A stretch of DNA of 44,885 bases. Source: DATCSE01 sp036568605 (GTDB lineage Bacteria; Pseudomonadota; Gammaproteobacteria; Burkholderiales; Burkholderiaceae_C). Under the pieces are notes generated by a model. The model was not told the origin of the DNA, ran no database searches, and saw only the letters and a program-made list of their open reading frames with translations. Made by a program: the position numbers and the translations under genes. Below are positions 1 through 8,591 of the stretch, piece by piece; within the stretch, counting starts at the first letter, position 1, and the number at the start of each line of letters is the position of its first letter. Location of the stretch: the NCBI GenBank assembly GCA_036568605.1, contig DATCSE010000240.1, positions 1-44,885 on the forward strand, written 5' to 3'.

Positions 1-2
1 GC

Positions 3-134
3 ATAGGACCGCCTTCGCGGCATCGCGCCACTCGCGCCGACGCGATGCAGCAAGCGGAATGGATGGCCCACGAGTGGGAGCGCTGGCTGACTCAGAACCT
101 GCCGGTCCCGTTCCGGTCGGTGATCGACAAGTGA
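3..134 (+). CDS. C-terminal end of an unidentified protein (partial)
   Basis: A frame is open from the left edge to a TGA at 132-134 and gives about 43 residues, ending NLPVPFRSVIDK. The last 29 residues, from the ATG at 45, are rich in Trp, Glu and His (EWMAHEWERW) and look protein-like. The part before that ATG is Arg/Pro-rich and could be chance. The gene either begins left of the window or is a remnant. I recognise no family. It is followed by a gap of about 96 bases and then the beta-hydroxylase gene on the same strand. Confidence 0.3.
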   Translation: MGPPSRHRATRADAMQQAEWMAHEWERWLTQNLPVPFRSVIDK

Positions 135-230
135 CGCGCGCGGTGTCCGCAAAGGCGAGACGCTGGCGCGCTATGAGAAGATCAGCGGCGTGACGTCGAG
201 GGGCACCTCGCAGCTGAGCAATCGAAAAGA

Positions 231-1541
231 ATGGACTGGAACAGGCGGCAGGCAGCTTGGGCAAGCGATCCCCGATGGGCTCGCGCGAAAGAACATGCGA
301 TGCGCGGCGAGGTGCTGCAGGCGGAGTTGCTGCTGCGCAACCTGCTCGTCGAGCACCGGGACTGCACGCCGGCACGCTTGGCGGTCGCCGATTACATGGT
401 CGAGCGCGGGGACCTCGATGGCGCCCTGCAATGGCTGCGCACCCCGCAGGCCGATGACGCCGACGGCACACTGGGCTTCGCGATCGCACGGCTGCAGTTT
501 GCCCGTGGGGACCCGGCGGCAGCGCGTGCGGCGCTCGAAGCCGTGCTGCTTCGCCAGCAACGCTTCCTGGAAGGATGGTTGATGCTCGGCGAGGTTTGCG
601 ACGTGCTGGGCGATACGCACGCGGCAGTGCGGGCTCGCAGCCGTCTTTTCGAAGAAGCGCACGCCCAGAATCGCTGGATCGACCCGGCGACGACCGAGCC
701 GCAGTGGCAGCCCGCTGTACGCCGCGCCATCGAAGCCTACCGGCGCGACAAGCGCGAGCTGCTGTTCGCGGCATTCGCTGAAGTGCGAGAACGACACGGT
801 GCCGACTCGCTCCGTCGCTTCGAACGCGCGCTGACCGGCTATCTCCGCGAATGGGACGCCCGACCGCCCGACGCGCGCCAGCGTCCGAAGTTCTTCTGGT
901 TCCCCGACCTGCCGCCGGGGCCCTACCACGACCCGATGCTGCAACCCTGGGCTGCGACATTCCGTGACGCGTGGCAGGACATCCGCGACGAAGCCGCGGA
1001 ACTGCTGCGAGAGGATCGCGACTTCGTCAGCTTCCTCGGCCTCCAGCCGGGCCAGAAGGCACCGGGGTCCATCGGCGGCGCGGCAGCGGAACCCGCCTGG
1101 GACGCGTTCTTCTTCTACAACCATGGGGTCCGCTACGACGCCAACCACGAGCGCTGCCCGCGCACCAGCGCGCTGCTCGAGTCGATCGACCTGTGCCGGA
1201 TCGCGCGCCAGGCGCCGGAAATCTGCTTCTCGCTGATCCGCCCGCAGTCATCGATCCTGCCCCACTACGGCGTGACCAACATACGGCTCGTGTTCCACCT
1301 GCCGCTCATCGTTCCGCCGGACTGCGCGCTCAACGTCGGCGGGGTCGAGCATCGCTGGCGGGAGGGCGAACCGGTTCTCTTCGACGACACCTATGAACAC
1401 GAGGCCTGGAACCGTTCGGACCAGCCGCGCCTGATCCTGCTGATGGACTGCTGGAACCCGCACCTCACCCAGCCCGAGAAGGAGGCGGTGCGCCATGTCA
1501 TCGAGGCGATCGACGCACTCGAGCCACTGAAGCCCTACTGA
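231..1541 (+). CDS. Aspartyl/asparaginyl beta-hydroxylase family protein with TPR-like N-terminus
   Basis: 436 aa. Residues about 15-145 form helical, Ala/Leu-rich TPR-like repeats (GEVLQAELLLRNLL, DLDGALQWLR, DPAAARAALEAVLL). The C-terminal half is an Fe(II)/2-oxoglutarate dioxygenase of the aspartyl/asparaginyl beta-hydroxylase family. His345 (LPHYG) and His390 (YEHEAWN) match the two iron-binding histidines, and Arg400, ten residues on, matches the 2-oxoglutarate-binding arginine. As in AspH itself, the acidic iron ligand is missing from the usual triad. No signal peptide is seen, so the protein is probably cytoplasmic. It likely hydroxylates Asp or Asn side chains of a protein or peptide, but the substrate is unknown. 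The ATG has only a weak AAAAGA-type ribosome site. The next gene is convergent, 10 bases away. Confidence 0.85.
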   Translation: MDWNRRQAAWASDPRWARAKEHAMRGEVLQAELLLRNLLVEHRDCTPARLAVADYMVERGDLDGALQWLRTPQADDADGTLGFAIARLQFARGDPAAARAALEAVLLRQQRFLEGWLMLGEVCDVLGDTHAAVRARSRLFEEAHAQNRWIDPATTEPQWQPAVRRAIEAYRRDKRELLFAAFAEVRERHGADSLRRFERALTGYLREWDARPPDARQRPKFFWFPDLPPGPYHDPMLQPWAATFRDAWQDIRDEAAELLREDRDFVSFLGLQPGQKAPGSIGGAAAEPAWDAFFFYNHGVRYDANHERCPRTSALLESIDLCRIARQAPEICFSLIRPQSSILPHYGVTNIRLVFHLPLIVPPDCALNVGGVEHRWREGEPVLFDDTYEHEAWNRSDQPRLILLMDCWNPHLTQPEKEAVRHVIEAIDALEPLKPY

Positions 1542-1551
1542 GTTCGGGCGC

Positions 1552-2439
1552 TCATCCGATCGCACGCCCGTCTGATGGCCCCGATGCCGCCAGGCAGCGC
1601 TCCAGCAGCCGAGGCGCGCCCATGCGCTGGGTCCATTCCGCAAAGCGTTCCGTAGTCCCGCGCCAGCGCAGCTGCTCCACGTCATCGAACAAGGGAGCGT
1701 CACGGCGCAGCGTGGCAAGCCGCTTGAACAGCAGCGCCTGCTCCAGGCGTTCGCCGAGCACGGCGCGCGGGAATGCCTCGATCGGCCCGTGCTGGTTCAA
1801 CAGGCGCGCCGCGCCGACGGCCCCGATGCCGGCAATGCCGGGGTATCCATCCTGAGCGTCGCCGACCAACGCGAGGTAGTCCGGAATCAGTGCCGGATCG
1901 ACGCCGAACTTGTCGCGCACGCCTGCAGCATCGCGAATGGTCTTGCCCTTGCGATCGACCTGCACGACGCGATCGTCTTCGACGCATTGGGCGAGGTCCT
2001 TATCCGGCGTCCAGATGCAGACCTTCTGGACCCGCTGATCGGCGGCCGCAAGGCGCGCCGCCGACGCCAGCGCATCGTCCGCTTCGAGCTCGATCATCGG
2101 CCAGACGGTGACGCCCATCGCGCTCAGCGCTTCTTCGAGCGGGTGGAACTGCGCCCACAGCGCCGGCTCTATGCCGTCACCCGTCTTGTACCCGGGCCAC
2201 AGGCCATTGCGAAACGATTCGATGATGTGATCGGTGGCAACGCCGATGTGCTTCTCGCCCCGCTCGAGGAACTCGAGCACGGTCTGCAGCACGCCGGCCA
2301 CCGCGCCGAAGGCCCGGTCGTTTCCCTTGTTGAATCGGCGCAGGCCGTAGAAATGCCGGAACAGCTCGTAGGTTCCGTCGATCAAATGGACGACGGTGGC
2401 ATCGGCAGGATCGCGTGTCGGTCCGGTTCGTGTTCCCAT
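1552..2439 (-). CDS. 5'-3' exonuclease (flap-endonuclease-like, Pol I N-domain family)
   Basis: 295 aa from the ATG at 2437-2439. The protein resembles the stand-alone 5'-3' exonuclease/FEN family. It has an N-terminal DGTYELFRHFYG segment with the first metal-binding Asp, the acidic IELEADDALAS motif, TPDKDLAQCV, and an H3TH region (LVGDAQDGYPGIAGIG). It therefore probably cleaves 5' flaps or RNA primers in DNA repair or replication. An in-frame GTG at 2479-2481 would add 14 unconserved residues and start only 9 bases after the FtsH stop codon. Neither start has a good Shine-Dalgarno sequence. The gene lies directly downstream of the FtsH homologue on the same strand and is probably co-transcribed with it. 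It is convergent with the hydroxylase gene. Confidence 0.85.
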   Translation of the reverse strand: MGTRTGPTRDPADATVVHLIDGTYELFRHFYGLRRFNKGNDRAFGAVAGVLQTVLEFLERGEKHIGVATDHIIESFRNGLWPGYKTGDGIEPALWAQFHPLEEALSAMGVTVWPMIELEADDALASAARLAAADQRVQKVCIWTPDKDLAQCVEDDRVVQVDRKGKTIRDAAGVRDKFGVDPALIPDYLALVGDAQDGYPGIAGIGAVGAARLLNQHGPIEAFPRAVLGERLEQALLFKRLATLRRDAPLFDDVEQLRWRGTTERFAEWTQRMGAPRLLERCLAASGPSDGRAIG

Positions 2440-2490
2440 CGTGGGAGCATATTCCGAGTCCCGCCGCACTCGCCCCTTCACGCGCCGGGC

Positions 2491-4359
2491 TCAGGCCGCT
2501 GCCGCAGGCCGCGACCCCGCCTCGGCGATGTCGGCCCGCAGATCGCTGCTGAGCTCGCGCAATGCCGGTTCGTCCAGCGTCTCGCGCTCCAGCAGCGCCC
2601 GAGCGCCGCGCTCCAGCACCGCGCGGTTGACGGCGAGCAGGCCGATCGCGCGCTCGAACGCGGTGCCGACGATCGCGCGCACCGCCTCGTCGATGCGCTG
2701 CTGCGTGGCCGGCGATACCTTCAGCTCCGGGCCCAGTGTCTCGCCGCCTTCCAGGAAGCGGCTGCGTTCGGCCTGGAATGCGACATGGCCCAGCGCCTCT
2801 TCCATGCCGTAGCGCGTCACCATGTCGCGGGCAATCTCGGTGGCACGCGACAGGTCGTCGGCGGCGCCGGTGGACCAGTGGCCGAACACCAGATTCTCCG
2901 CGGCCCGTCCGCCCAGCAGCACGACGATCTGGCGCAGCAACTCGTCGCGCGTCGTCAGGTAGCGGTCCTCGGTGGGCCGGCGCAACGTGTAGCCGAGCGC
3001 GCCCACGCCGCGCGGAATGATGGACACCTTGTGCACCGTCTCGGCGCCGGGCAATGCCCGTGCGAGCAGTGCATGGCCCATCTCGTGATAGGCCACGATC
3101 TCGCGCTCGCGCGGATTGAGCACGCGACTCCTCTTCTCCAATCCCGCGACGATGCGCTCGAGCGCGATCGTGAAGTCAGCCAGGCTGATGGCGTCGGCAC
3201 GTCGCCGGGTCGCGGCCAATGCCGCCTCGTTGACCAGATTGGCCAGGTCGGCGCCCGAGAAACCCGGGGTCAACGCCGCCACCTGCTCCAGGTCCACGTC
3301 CGGCGCCAGCTTGACCTTGCGCACATGCACCTCGAGGATGTCCAGCCGGCCGCCGCGCTCGGGGCGATCGACCAGCACCTGGCGGTCGAAGCGGCCTGCG
3401 CGCAGCAGCGCCGGATCGAGGATTTCCGGGCGATTGGTCGCAGCCAGGATCACCAGCCCGCTGGCCGGGTCGAAGCCGTCCATCTCGACCAGCAGCTGGT
3501 TCAGCGTCTGCTCCTTCTCGTCGTGGCCGCTCACCGCGAATGCGCCGCGCGCGCGGCCCATCGCGTCCAGCTCGTCGATGAAGATGATCGCCGGTGCCTT
3601 GGCGCGGGCCTGCTCGAACAGGTCGCGTACTCGTGCGGCGCCGACGCCGACGAACATCTCGACGAACTCGGAGCCGCTGATCGAAAAGAACGACACGCCG
3701 GCCTCCCCGGCGACCGCGCGCGCGAGCAGCGTCTTGCCGGTGCCCGGCGGGCCGATCAGCAGCACGCCCTTGGGCACCCGCGCACCCAGCCGGCCGTGCT
3801 GCTTCGGGTCCTTCAGGAAGTCGACGATCTCGCGCAGCTCGTCCTTGGCTTCGTCGATACCCGCCACGTCGGCGAACGACACGCCGGTGTCCTTCTCCAC
3901 GTAGACCTTGGCGCGGCTCTTGCCGATCGCCATGAAGCCCGCGCCGCCCAACCCCTGCTTCTCGGCGAAGCGGCGGAACATGAAGTACCAGAGCCCGAAG
4001 AACACCGCCGCGGGCACCACCCACGACAGCAGGTGCTGCAGCCAGTCGCTCGCGACCACGCGCCGGTACGGCACGTGGTAGCGCTGCAGCCACTCCGCCA
4101 TCTGCGGCTCGACCCGCGTGGCGACGATCGCGCGCTTGCTGCCGTCGGGCATCTTCAGCCGGCCGGTGAGCAGCTGGTCGGTGATCACGACCTCGGCCAC
4201 CTTGCCGTCGGCCAGCTGCCGTTCGAATTCGCTGTACGGCACCGGTTCGAGCTGGCTCGACGCTTGCCACCACGACTGCAGCCACATCACCGCCAGCAGC
4301 GCGATGACCCAGTAGCCGACGTTCCAGGTGTGCTGCGGGCTCCTGATCTTGTCCAGCAT
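2491..4359 (-). CDS. ftsH: FtsH-type ATP-dependent zinc metalloprotease
   Basis: 622 aa, a membrane-bound AAA+ protease. Two membrane segments lie at about residues 14-31 and 108-127 and flank a small periplasmic domain. The AAA module has Walker A GPPGTGKT (203-210), Walker B IIFIDELDA (258-266), a pore loop MFVGVG, and a second region of homology, ATNRPEILDPALLRAGRFDR (307-326). The protease domain has the zinc site HEMGH (425-429), with the third ligand probably in GAADDL. FtsH hexamers extract and degrade membrane and unstable proteins. The protein ends with a short Ala-rich tail. It diverges from more typical FtsH and may be a second, accessory copy. The gene is divergent from the Hsp20 gene, with 141 bases between the two starts, which suggests shared stress control. 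Confidence 0.93.
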   Translation of the reverse strand: MLDKIRSPQHTWNVGYWVIALLAVMWLQSWWQASSQLEPVPYSEFERQLADGKVAEVVITDQLLTGRLKMPDGSKRAIVATRVEPQMAEWLQRYHVPYRRVVASDWLQHLLSWVVPAAVFFGLWYFMFRRFAEKQGLGGAGFMAIGKSRAKVYVEKDTGVSFADVAGIDEAKDELREIVDFLKDPKQHGRLGARVPKGVLLIGPPGTGKTLLARAVAGEAGVSFFSISGSEFVEMFVGVGAARVRDLFEQARAKAPAIIFIDELDAMGRARGAFAVSGHDEKEQTLNQLLVEMDGFDPASGLVILAATNRPEILDPALLRAGRFDRQVLVDRPERGGRLDILEVHVRKVKLAPDVDLEQVAALTPGFSGADLANLVNEAALAATRRRADAISLADFTIALERIVAGLEKRSRVLNPREREIVAYHEMGHALLARALPGAETVHKVSIIPRGVGALGYTLRRPTEDRYLTTRDELLRQIVVLLGGRAAENLVFGHWSTGAADDLSRATEIARDMVTRYGMEEALGHVAFQAERSRFLEGGETLGPELKVSPATQQRIDEAVRAIVGTAFERAIGLLAVNRAVLERGARALLERETLDEPALRELSSDLRADIAEAGSRPAAAA

Positions 4360-4410
4360 GGTGCCGCAACAGGTTGGGTCGGTGCCACGACGGTCAAGGG
4401 CGCCGCGGGT

Positions 4411-4437
4411 CTTGAAGAGTTTCCAGTCGTCAATATT
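4411..4437 (+). promoter_or_regulatory. Possible sigma-32 heat-shock promoter for the Hsp20 gene
   Basis: CTTGAAG at 4411-4417 matches the heat-shock -35 consensus. It is followed after 13 bases by CAATATT at 4431-4437, a partial match to the -10 (CCCATnT type). Transcription would start near 4443, about 58 bases before the Hsp20 ATG. The site lies between divergent ftsH and hsp20, both usual heat-shock genes. The -10 match is imperfect. Confidence 0.45.
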
Positions 4438-4461
4438 TTTCCGCTCTGATCCGTGAACGAC

Positions 4462-4493
4462 GGAAAGGAGTTTCGATCAGGTACAGAAAGGAG
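4462..4493 (+). promoter_or_regulatory. Two tandem Shine-Dalgarno sequences before hsp20
   Basis: GGAAAGGAG lies at 4462-4470 and AGAAAGGAG at 4485-4493. Only the second is correctly placed, 7 bases before the ATG at 4501, so it fixes the Hsp20 start. An in-frame GTG at 4453 lies upstream of both and has no ribosome site of its own. No start codon follows the first copy at a normal distance, so it may be a standby or decoy site. Confidence 0.6.
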
Positions 4494-4500
4494 CATCACC

Positions 4501-4998
4501 ATGACCAAATTGCAGGAATGGAGACACGGCCTCGAGCAGGCCTGGGATTCGGTGGCCGACGGCTGGCGCGAGATGAGCCAGCGCGCGAGCGGCGCACTGA
4601 TTCGCTTTCGACGCGGCCACAAGGACGAGGAAGAGGAAGACGGCGACGATCTGCCGTACCGCCTCAGCTCCTGGGGCTATGTAGCGGCCGACCTGTACGA
4701 CGATGACAACAAGGTCGTCGTGCGGCTCGAGGCGCCGGGCATGAAGCGCGACGACTTCGAGGTCGAGTTGATCGGCGACCGGTTGTTGTCGGTGCAGGGC
4801 CGCAAGCGTTTCGAGCGCGAGAGCACGAACGGCCGCTACCGGATGGTCCAGTGTGCCTACGGCAGCTTCAACCGCACGGTGCCGCTTCCGGTGCCGGTGC
4901 GCCTCGATCGCAGCAAGGCCAGCTATCGCGATGGCGTGCTGCGGATCGAACTGCCGAAGGCGGAGCACGCACCTGCCCGGCGCATCGCGATCCACTGA
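4501..4998 (+). CDS. Small heat-shock protein, Hsp20/alpha-crystallin family
   Basis: 165 aa from the ATG at 4501, which has a strong AAAGGAG 7 bases upstream. The N-terminal arm (about 1-60) is variable and contains an acidic DEEEEDGDD stretch. The alpha-crystallin domain follows (about 60-155), with VVVRLEAPGMKRDDFEVEL and the characteristic YRDGVLRIELPK near the end. The C-terminal RIAIH carries the I-x-I motif that links subunits into oligomers. It is an ATP-independent holdase that keeps unfolding proteins soluble. The gene is divergent from ftsH, so refolding and proteolysis functions are paired. It is followed by a convergent EthD-family gene. Confidence 0.93.
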   Translation: MTKLQEWRHGLEQAWDSVADGWREMSQRASGALIRFRRGHKDEEEEDGDDLPYRLSSWGYVAADLYDDDNKVVVRLEAPGMKRDDFEVELIGDRLLSVQGRKRFERESTNGRYRMVQCAYGSFNRTVPLPVPVRLDRSKASYRDGVLRIELPKAEHAPARRIAIH

Positions 4999-5045
4999 TA
5001 GGCGCGGGCGCCGGTTCGCGGCGGCATCAGCCGCCGCAGCTGCTC

Positions 5046-5360
5046 CTAGCCGACCACCACGTCGCTGATCCAGACCACGGGCGTCACGTCCGTATAGTTC
5101 TTCACGTCGGCCCTGATCTCAAGGGTGTGCGGCTCCAGTGCACGCTGCAGCTTCTCGACGGATTCGCAGAGCACGCTGCACGACGCGAGAAACGGCGGCG
5201 GTGAGCCCGGCTCGCGGCCGGCCAGCCCCTTGTCGATGCTGTAGGCGATGCACGCTTCTCCGAGCCGTTCGGCCAACATGGGCAGGTGCTTCTCACGATA
5301 GTAGTCGTGATCGAAGCGAGCTCCATCCTTGTGCGGGTAGATGACGTTGAACTTGATCAA
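5046..5360 (-). CDS. EthD-family protein
   Basis: 104 aa from a TTG at 5358-5360. The ribosome site GGAGGA lies 5 bases upstream of this codon. The resulting N-terminus (TTG read as Met, then IKFNVIYPHKDGARFDHDYY) aligns with the usual EthD start. A longer frame from a TTG at 5379-5381 would put this ribosome site inside the coding region, so I reject it. EthD proteins are small ferredoxin-like alpha+beta dimers with the conserved (Y)REKHLPM segment. They are often found near oxidation or degradation genes, but their biochemical role is mostly unknown. There is no obvious operon: the Hsp20 gene is convergent and the phosphatase gene is divergent. Confidence 0.85.
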   Translation of the reverse strand: MIKFNVIYPHKDGARFDHDYYREKHLPMLAERLGEACIAYSIDKGLAGREPGSPPPFLASCSVLCESVEKLQRALEPHTLEIRADVKNYTDVTPVVWISDVVVG

Positions 5361-5363
5361 CTG

Positions 5364-5371
5364 ATTCCTCC
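5364..5371 (-). promoter_or_regulatory. Ribosome binding site that sets the EthD TTG start
   Basis: On the minus strand the sequence reads CCGGAGGAATCAG and then TTG. GGAGGA pairs strongly with the 16S rRNA tail and stands 5 bases from the TTG at 5358-5360. It selects this start over the in-frame TTG 21 bases upstream. Confidence 0.7.
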
Positions 5372-5637
5372 GGTTGGACAACGCGCTGCTCGCGCGACGC
5401 TCGAATTATTGTTGTCGCATTGCGTGGCTGCGTTGCGCATGAGGCGCCGAACGAACCCTTGATGAAGAACTCCGCCCTGTTCGTCTGCGAGTGCACGCGC
5501 GAGCCTCAGCGCCCCGGCCTCGACGCTCACACCTGGAAACGCAAGCCACCCATTCCAGTGGCCCCCGAAGCCTTGCCTGTTCTCCTCCCGTCGCCGAAGG
5601 TTGTTGTGTCGTTTCACTGCTCATGCAGGGAGGCACC

Positions 5638-7335
5638 ATGCGACGCTCGAAGAAGAGATCCGTCCTGGGCATCGGCAACCGCCGCCAGTTCTTCGGCCGC
5701 GCGGGCGGCGCGGCACTGGCACTGACGCCGGTGGCTTTGCTGCCGGCCTGCGGAGGCGGTCATGACGACGACGAACCCGCCCCCACGCCACCGGGCAGCG
5801 GCACCTTCCAGCACGGCGTGGCCAGCGGCGATCCGCTATCCGATCGCGTGATCCTGTGGACGCGCGTGACGCCGGCCAGCGGCAGCACCGGCAGCGTCGC
5901 CGTGACCTGCACCGTCGCCACCGACACGGCGCTCGCGAACGTTGTCGCCATGCTCTCGCTCAGTGCCGATGAGACGCACGACTACACGGTGAAGGTCGAC
6001 GTCACCGGGCTCACGCCTGCCACCACGTACTACTACCGCTTCAGTGCGGCGGGCGCCTCGTCGCCGATCGGCCGCACGCGCACGCTCGCGTCCACCACCA
6101 CGAGCCTGCGCATGGCGGCGGTCAGCTGCTCGAACCTGGCTGAGGGCTACTTCAATGCCTACGCGCGCATCGCCGAACGCGCCGACCTGGACCTGGTGGT
6201 CCACCTCGGCGACTACATCTACGAGTACGGCACCGACTCGAGCGACGTGCGCGCCGTCGAGCCGAGCTTCGAGATCGTCACGCTTGCCGACTACCGCCAG
6301 CGCCACGCGCAGTACAAGCGCGACCCGGATCTGCAGGAGATGCATCGCCAGCATCCGGTGATCGCGATCTGGGACGACCACGACATCGCGAGCAACGCCA
6401 ACGCGACGGGCTCGCAGAACCACACCGAAGGCGTCGAAGGCACGTGGGCCGATCGCGTCGCGGCCGCCTTGCAGGCCTTCTACGAATGGCTGCCGGTGCG
6501 CATGGTCGATGCCACCAACCCGCGCAAGAACTATCGCAGCTTCCCGATCGGCAACCTCGTCGAGCTGATGATGCTGGAGGAGCGGGTGCTGGCCCGCTCG
6601 CCGCAGCTGCCCGGCAACGCCACCTTGCCGGAAACCTTCAGGCAGCGCGACGCGTTTCTCGACCCTAGCCGCGAGATGATCGGCAGCGTGCAGCAGGACT
6701 GGTTGGCCACGCACCTGCGCACATCCACGGCGCAATGGAAGTTCCTCGCGCAGGGCGTGATGTTCGCGCAGCTCAAGCTCGAAGCCCAGACCATCGCCGA
6801 AGGCGGCGGGCTGTTCGCGAACGCCGACCAGTGGGACGGCTACCAGCCTGCGCGCGACCGCGTCTACGAGGTGCTGAAGGGGGATGCGTCGCACGCCGCG
6901 GTGGGCAACGTCGTCGTGATCAGCGGCGACGCGCACAGCTCGTGGGCCGCCGACCTGACGCAGGACCCGAGCAACACGAACGTGGCCGGCGGCGGCTACG
7001 ACGCTGCCACCGGCGCCGGTTCTCGCGCGGTGGAGTTCGTCGGCACCTCGGTCACCTCGCCGATGATCATCGACACGCACGGCATCGCCGAGTCGCTGCT
7101 GCAGTCCGTCAATCCGCATTTCAAGTACATCGACCTGTCCCGGCACGGCTACCTGCTGATCGACGCCAACACCACGCGCGTCGTCGGCGAATGGTGGTTC
7201 GTCGACACCGTGACCAGCCGAGACGGTGGGCAATCGTTCGCCACCGCGTTCCAGGTGGCCGATGGCACCCAGCATCTGGTGCCGGCGGCCCAGACCGGCG
7301 CACGCGCGAATCCGCCCCCATTGGCGCCGGCCTGA
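5638..7335 (+). CDS. phoD: PhoD-like alkaline phosphatase, Tat-exported lipoprotein
   Basis: 565 aa from the ATG at 5638, preceded by AGGGAGG. The N-terminus has a twin-arginine signal (NRRQFFG, Arg15-Arg16), a hydrophobic stretch, and a lipobox LPAC with Cys38, followed by Gly/Asp-rich sequence. It is thus probably folded in the cytoplasm with its metals, exported by Tat, and lipid-anchored. A PhoD N-terminal beta-sandwich (FQHGVASGDPLSDRVILWTR) precedes the metallophosphatase domain, which has HLGDYIYEYG, IWDDHDIASN and SGDAHSSW as metal and active-site motifs. PhoD enzymes release phosphate from mono- and diesters, usually with Ca/Fe. I found no clear Pho box upstream. Longer in-frame starts upstream lack ribosome sites. 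Confidence 0.9.
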   Translation: MRRSKKRSVLGIGNRRQFFGRAGGAALALTPVALLPACGGGHDDDEPAPTPPGSGTFQHGVASGDPLSDRVILWTRVTPASGSTGSVAVTCTVATDTALANVVAMLSLSADETHDYTVKVDVTGLTPATTYYYRFSAAGASSPIGRTRTLASTTTSLRMAAVSCSNLAEGYFNAYARIAERADLDLVVHLGDYIYEYGTDSSDVRAVEPSFEIVTLADYRQRHAQYKRDPDLQEMHRQHPVIAIWDDHDIASNANATGSQNHTEGVEGTWADRVAAALQAFYEWLPVRMVDATNPRKNYRSFPIGNLVELMMLEERVLARSPQLPGNATLPETFRQRDAFLDPSREMIGSVQQDWLATHLRTSTAQWKFLAQGVMFAQLKLEAQTIAEGGGLFANADQWDGYQPARDRVYEVLKGDASHAAVGNVVVISGDAHSSWAADLTQDPSNTNVAGGGYDAATGAGSRAVEFVGTSVTSPMIIDTHGIAESLLQSVNPHFKYIDLSRHGYLLIDANTTRVVGEWWFVDTVTSRDGGQSFATAFQVADGTQHLVPAAQTGARANPPPLAPA

Positions 7336-7451
7336 GCCGGCCGGATACTCCGTGTCGATTTGCCGCCCGCTCGTTCGTCGTATGAGCGAGGCGAGCAGAC
7401 GTCTGCCGCTTCACCCGGCCGCGCGTCTGCAACTTTCACGGAGTCCTTCTC

Positions 7452-8591
7452 ATGATCTCTTCTTCCACCCGTCTGGTGCTGCTCGTCGCCACGCGCAAAG
7501 GCGCCTGGCTATTCCATGGCGACCCGCAGCGCGAGGCCTGGACGGTCGACGGCCCGCACTTCCTGGGCCACAACGTCAGCCATCTGCAGCTCGACCCGCG
7601 CGACCAGCGCACCTTGCTCGCCGCCGCAAAGACCGGCCACCTGGGGCCGACCGTGTTCCGCTCCACCGACCTGGGCAAGACCTGGAAGGAAGCCCGCCGG
7701 CCGCCGGCCTTCGACCCGCCGACGAACGGCCTGCCGGCGCGCGCGGTGGACCACACCTTCTGGCTGACGCCGGGCCACGCCAGCGAGCGCGACACCTGGT
7801 ACGCCGGCACCTCGCCGCAGGGCTTGTTCCGCTCCGAGGACGGCGGCGTGAGCTGGACACCGCTCCCGGCCGTCAACGACGATCCGCGGTTCCGCGAATG
7901 GATGGGCTCGGCGCAGGACGGCACACCCGACGGCCCGAAGCTGCACTCCATCGTCATCGACCCGCGCGACCCGTCGCACCTGCTGTTCGGCATGTCGGGC
8001 GGCGGCGTGCACGAGTCGCGCGACGCGGGGCGCACCTGGGCGACGCTGATCGAGGGCATGCAGGTGGTGGAGGGCTTCGACGCCGCCACCGTGACCTTCC
8101 ACGATCCGCACTGCGTGCGCATCAGCCCGAGCAACCCGGACCGCCTGTACCAGCAGAACCACTGCGGCATCTATCGGCTCGACCGGCCGGGCACGGCCTG
8201 GCAGCGCATCGGCCGCGCGATGCCCGCCGACGTGGGCGACGTCGGATTTCCGATGGTCGTGCACCCCCGCGATGCCGACACCGCGTGGGTGTTCCCGATG
8301 GAGGGCACCGACGTCTGGCCCCGCACCAGCCCCGGCGGCCGCCCGGCGGCCTATGTCACGCGTGACGGCGGCCGCAGCTGGCAACGGCTCGATCGCGGCC
8401 TGCCGCAGCAGCAGGCCTGGTGGACCGTCAAGCGCCAGGCGATGACGGCCGATGCCTTGCCGGAACCGGCGCTGTACCTGGGCACCACCGGCGGCGAGCT
8501 GTGGATCGGGCACGACGGCGGCGCGCGCTGGGCCAACATCGCGCGCCACCTGCCGGAGATCTACGCGGTCGAAGTGGCGGAACTGGCGTGA
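7452..8591 (+). CDS. BNR/Asp-box repeat (sialidase-like fold) protein
   Basis: 379 aa. Five Asp-box-like motifs (S/T-x-D-x-G-x-x-W) occur near residues 71, 126, 188, 303 and 353, for example STDLGKTW, SEDGGVSW, SRDAGRTW and RDGGRSW, so a beta-propeller is expected. No signal peptide is visible, which suggests a cytoplasmic protein, unlike secreted sialidases. The sequence starts LVLLVATRKGAWLF, as in proteins labelled WD40/YVTN/BNR-like or exo-alpha-sialidase. I see no set of sialidase catalytic residues, so I would not assign glycosidase activity. The stop codon overlaps the start of the MoaD/ThiS-like gene by 4 bases, indicating coupled translation and a likely shared function. Confidence 0.8.
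   Translation: MISSSTRLVLLVATRKGAWLFHGDPQREAWTVDGPHFLGHNVSHLQLDPRDQRTLLAAAKTGHLGPTVFRSTDLGKTWKEARRPPAFDPPTNGLPARAVDHTFWLTPGHASERDTWYAGTSPQGLFRSEDGGVSWTPLPAVNDDPRFREWMGSAQDGTPDGPKLHSIVIDPRDPSHLLFGMSGGGVHESRDAGRTWATLIEGMQVVEGFDAATVTFHDPHCVRISPSNPDRLYQQNHCGIYRLDRPGTAWQRIGRAMPADVGDVGFPMVVHPRDADTAWVFPMEGTDVWPRTSPGGRPAAYVTRDGGRSWQRLDRGLPQQQAWWTVKRQAMTADALPEPALYLGTTGGELWIGHDGGARWANIARHLPEIYAVEVAELA

Noticed and set aside
1789..4449. Very long plus-strand open frame of 886 codons over the exonuclease and ftsH genes
   Set aside because: It is the antisense shadow of two genes with clear family motifs on the minus strand, and its translation is rich in Arg, Gln, Ala and His with no recognisable domain.
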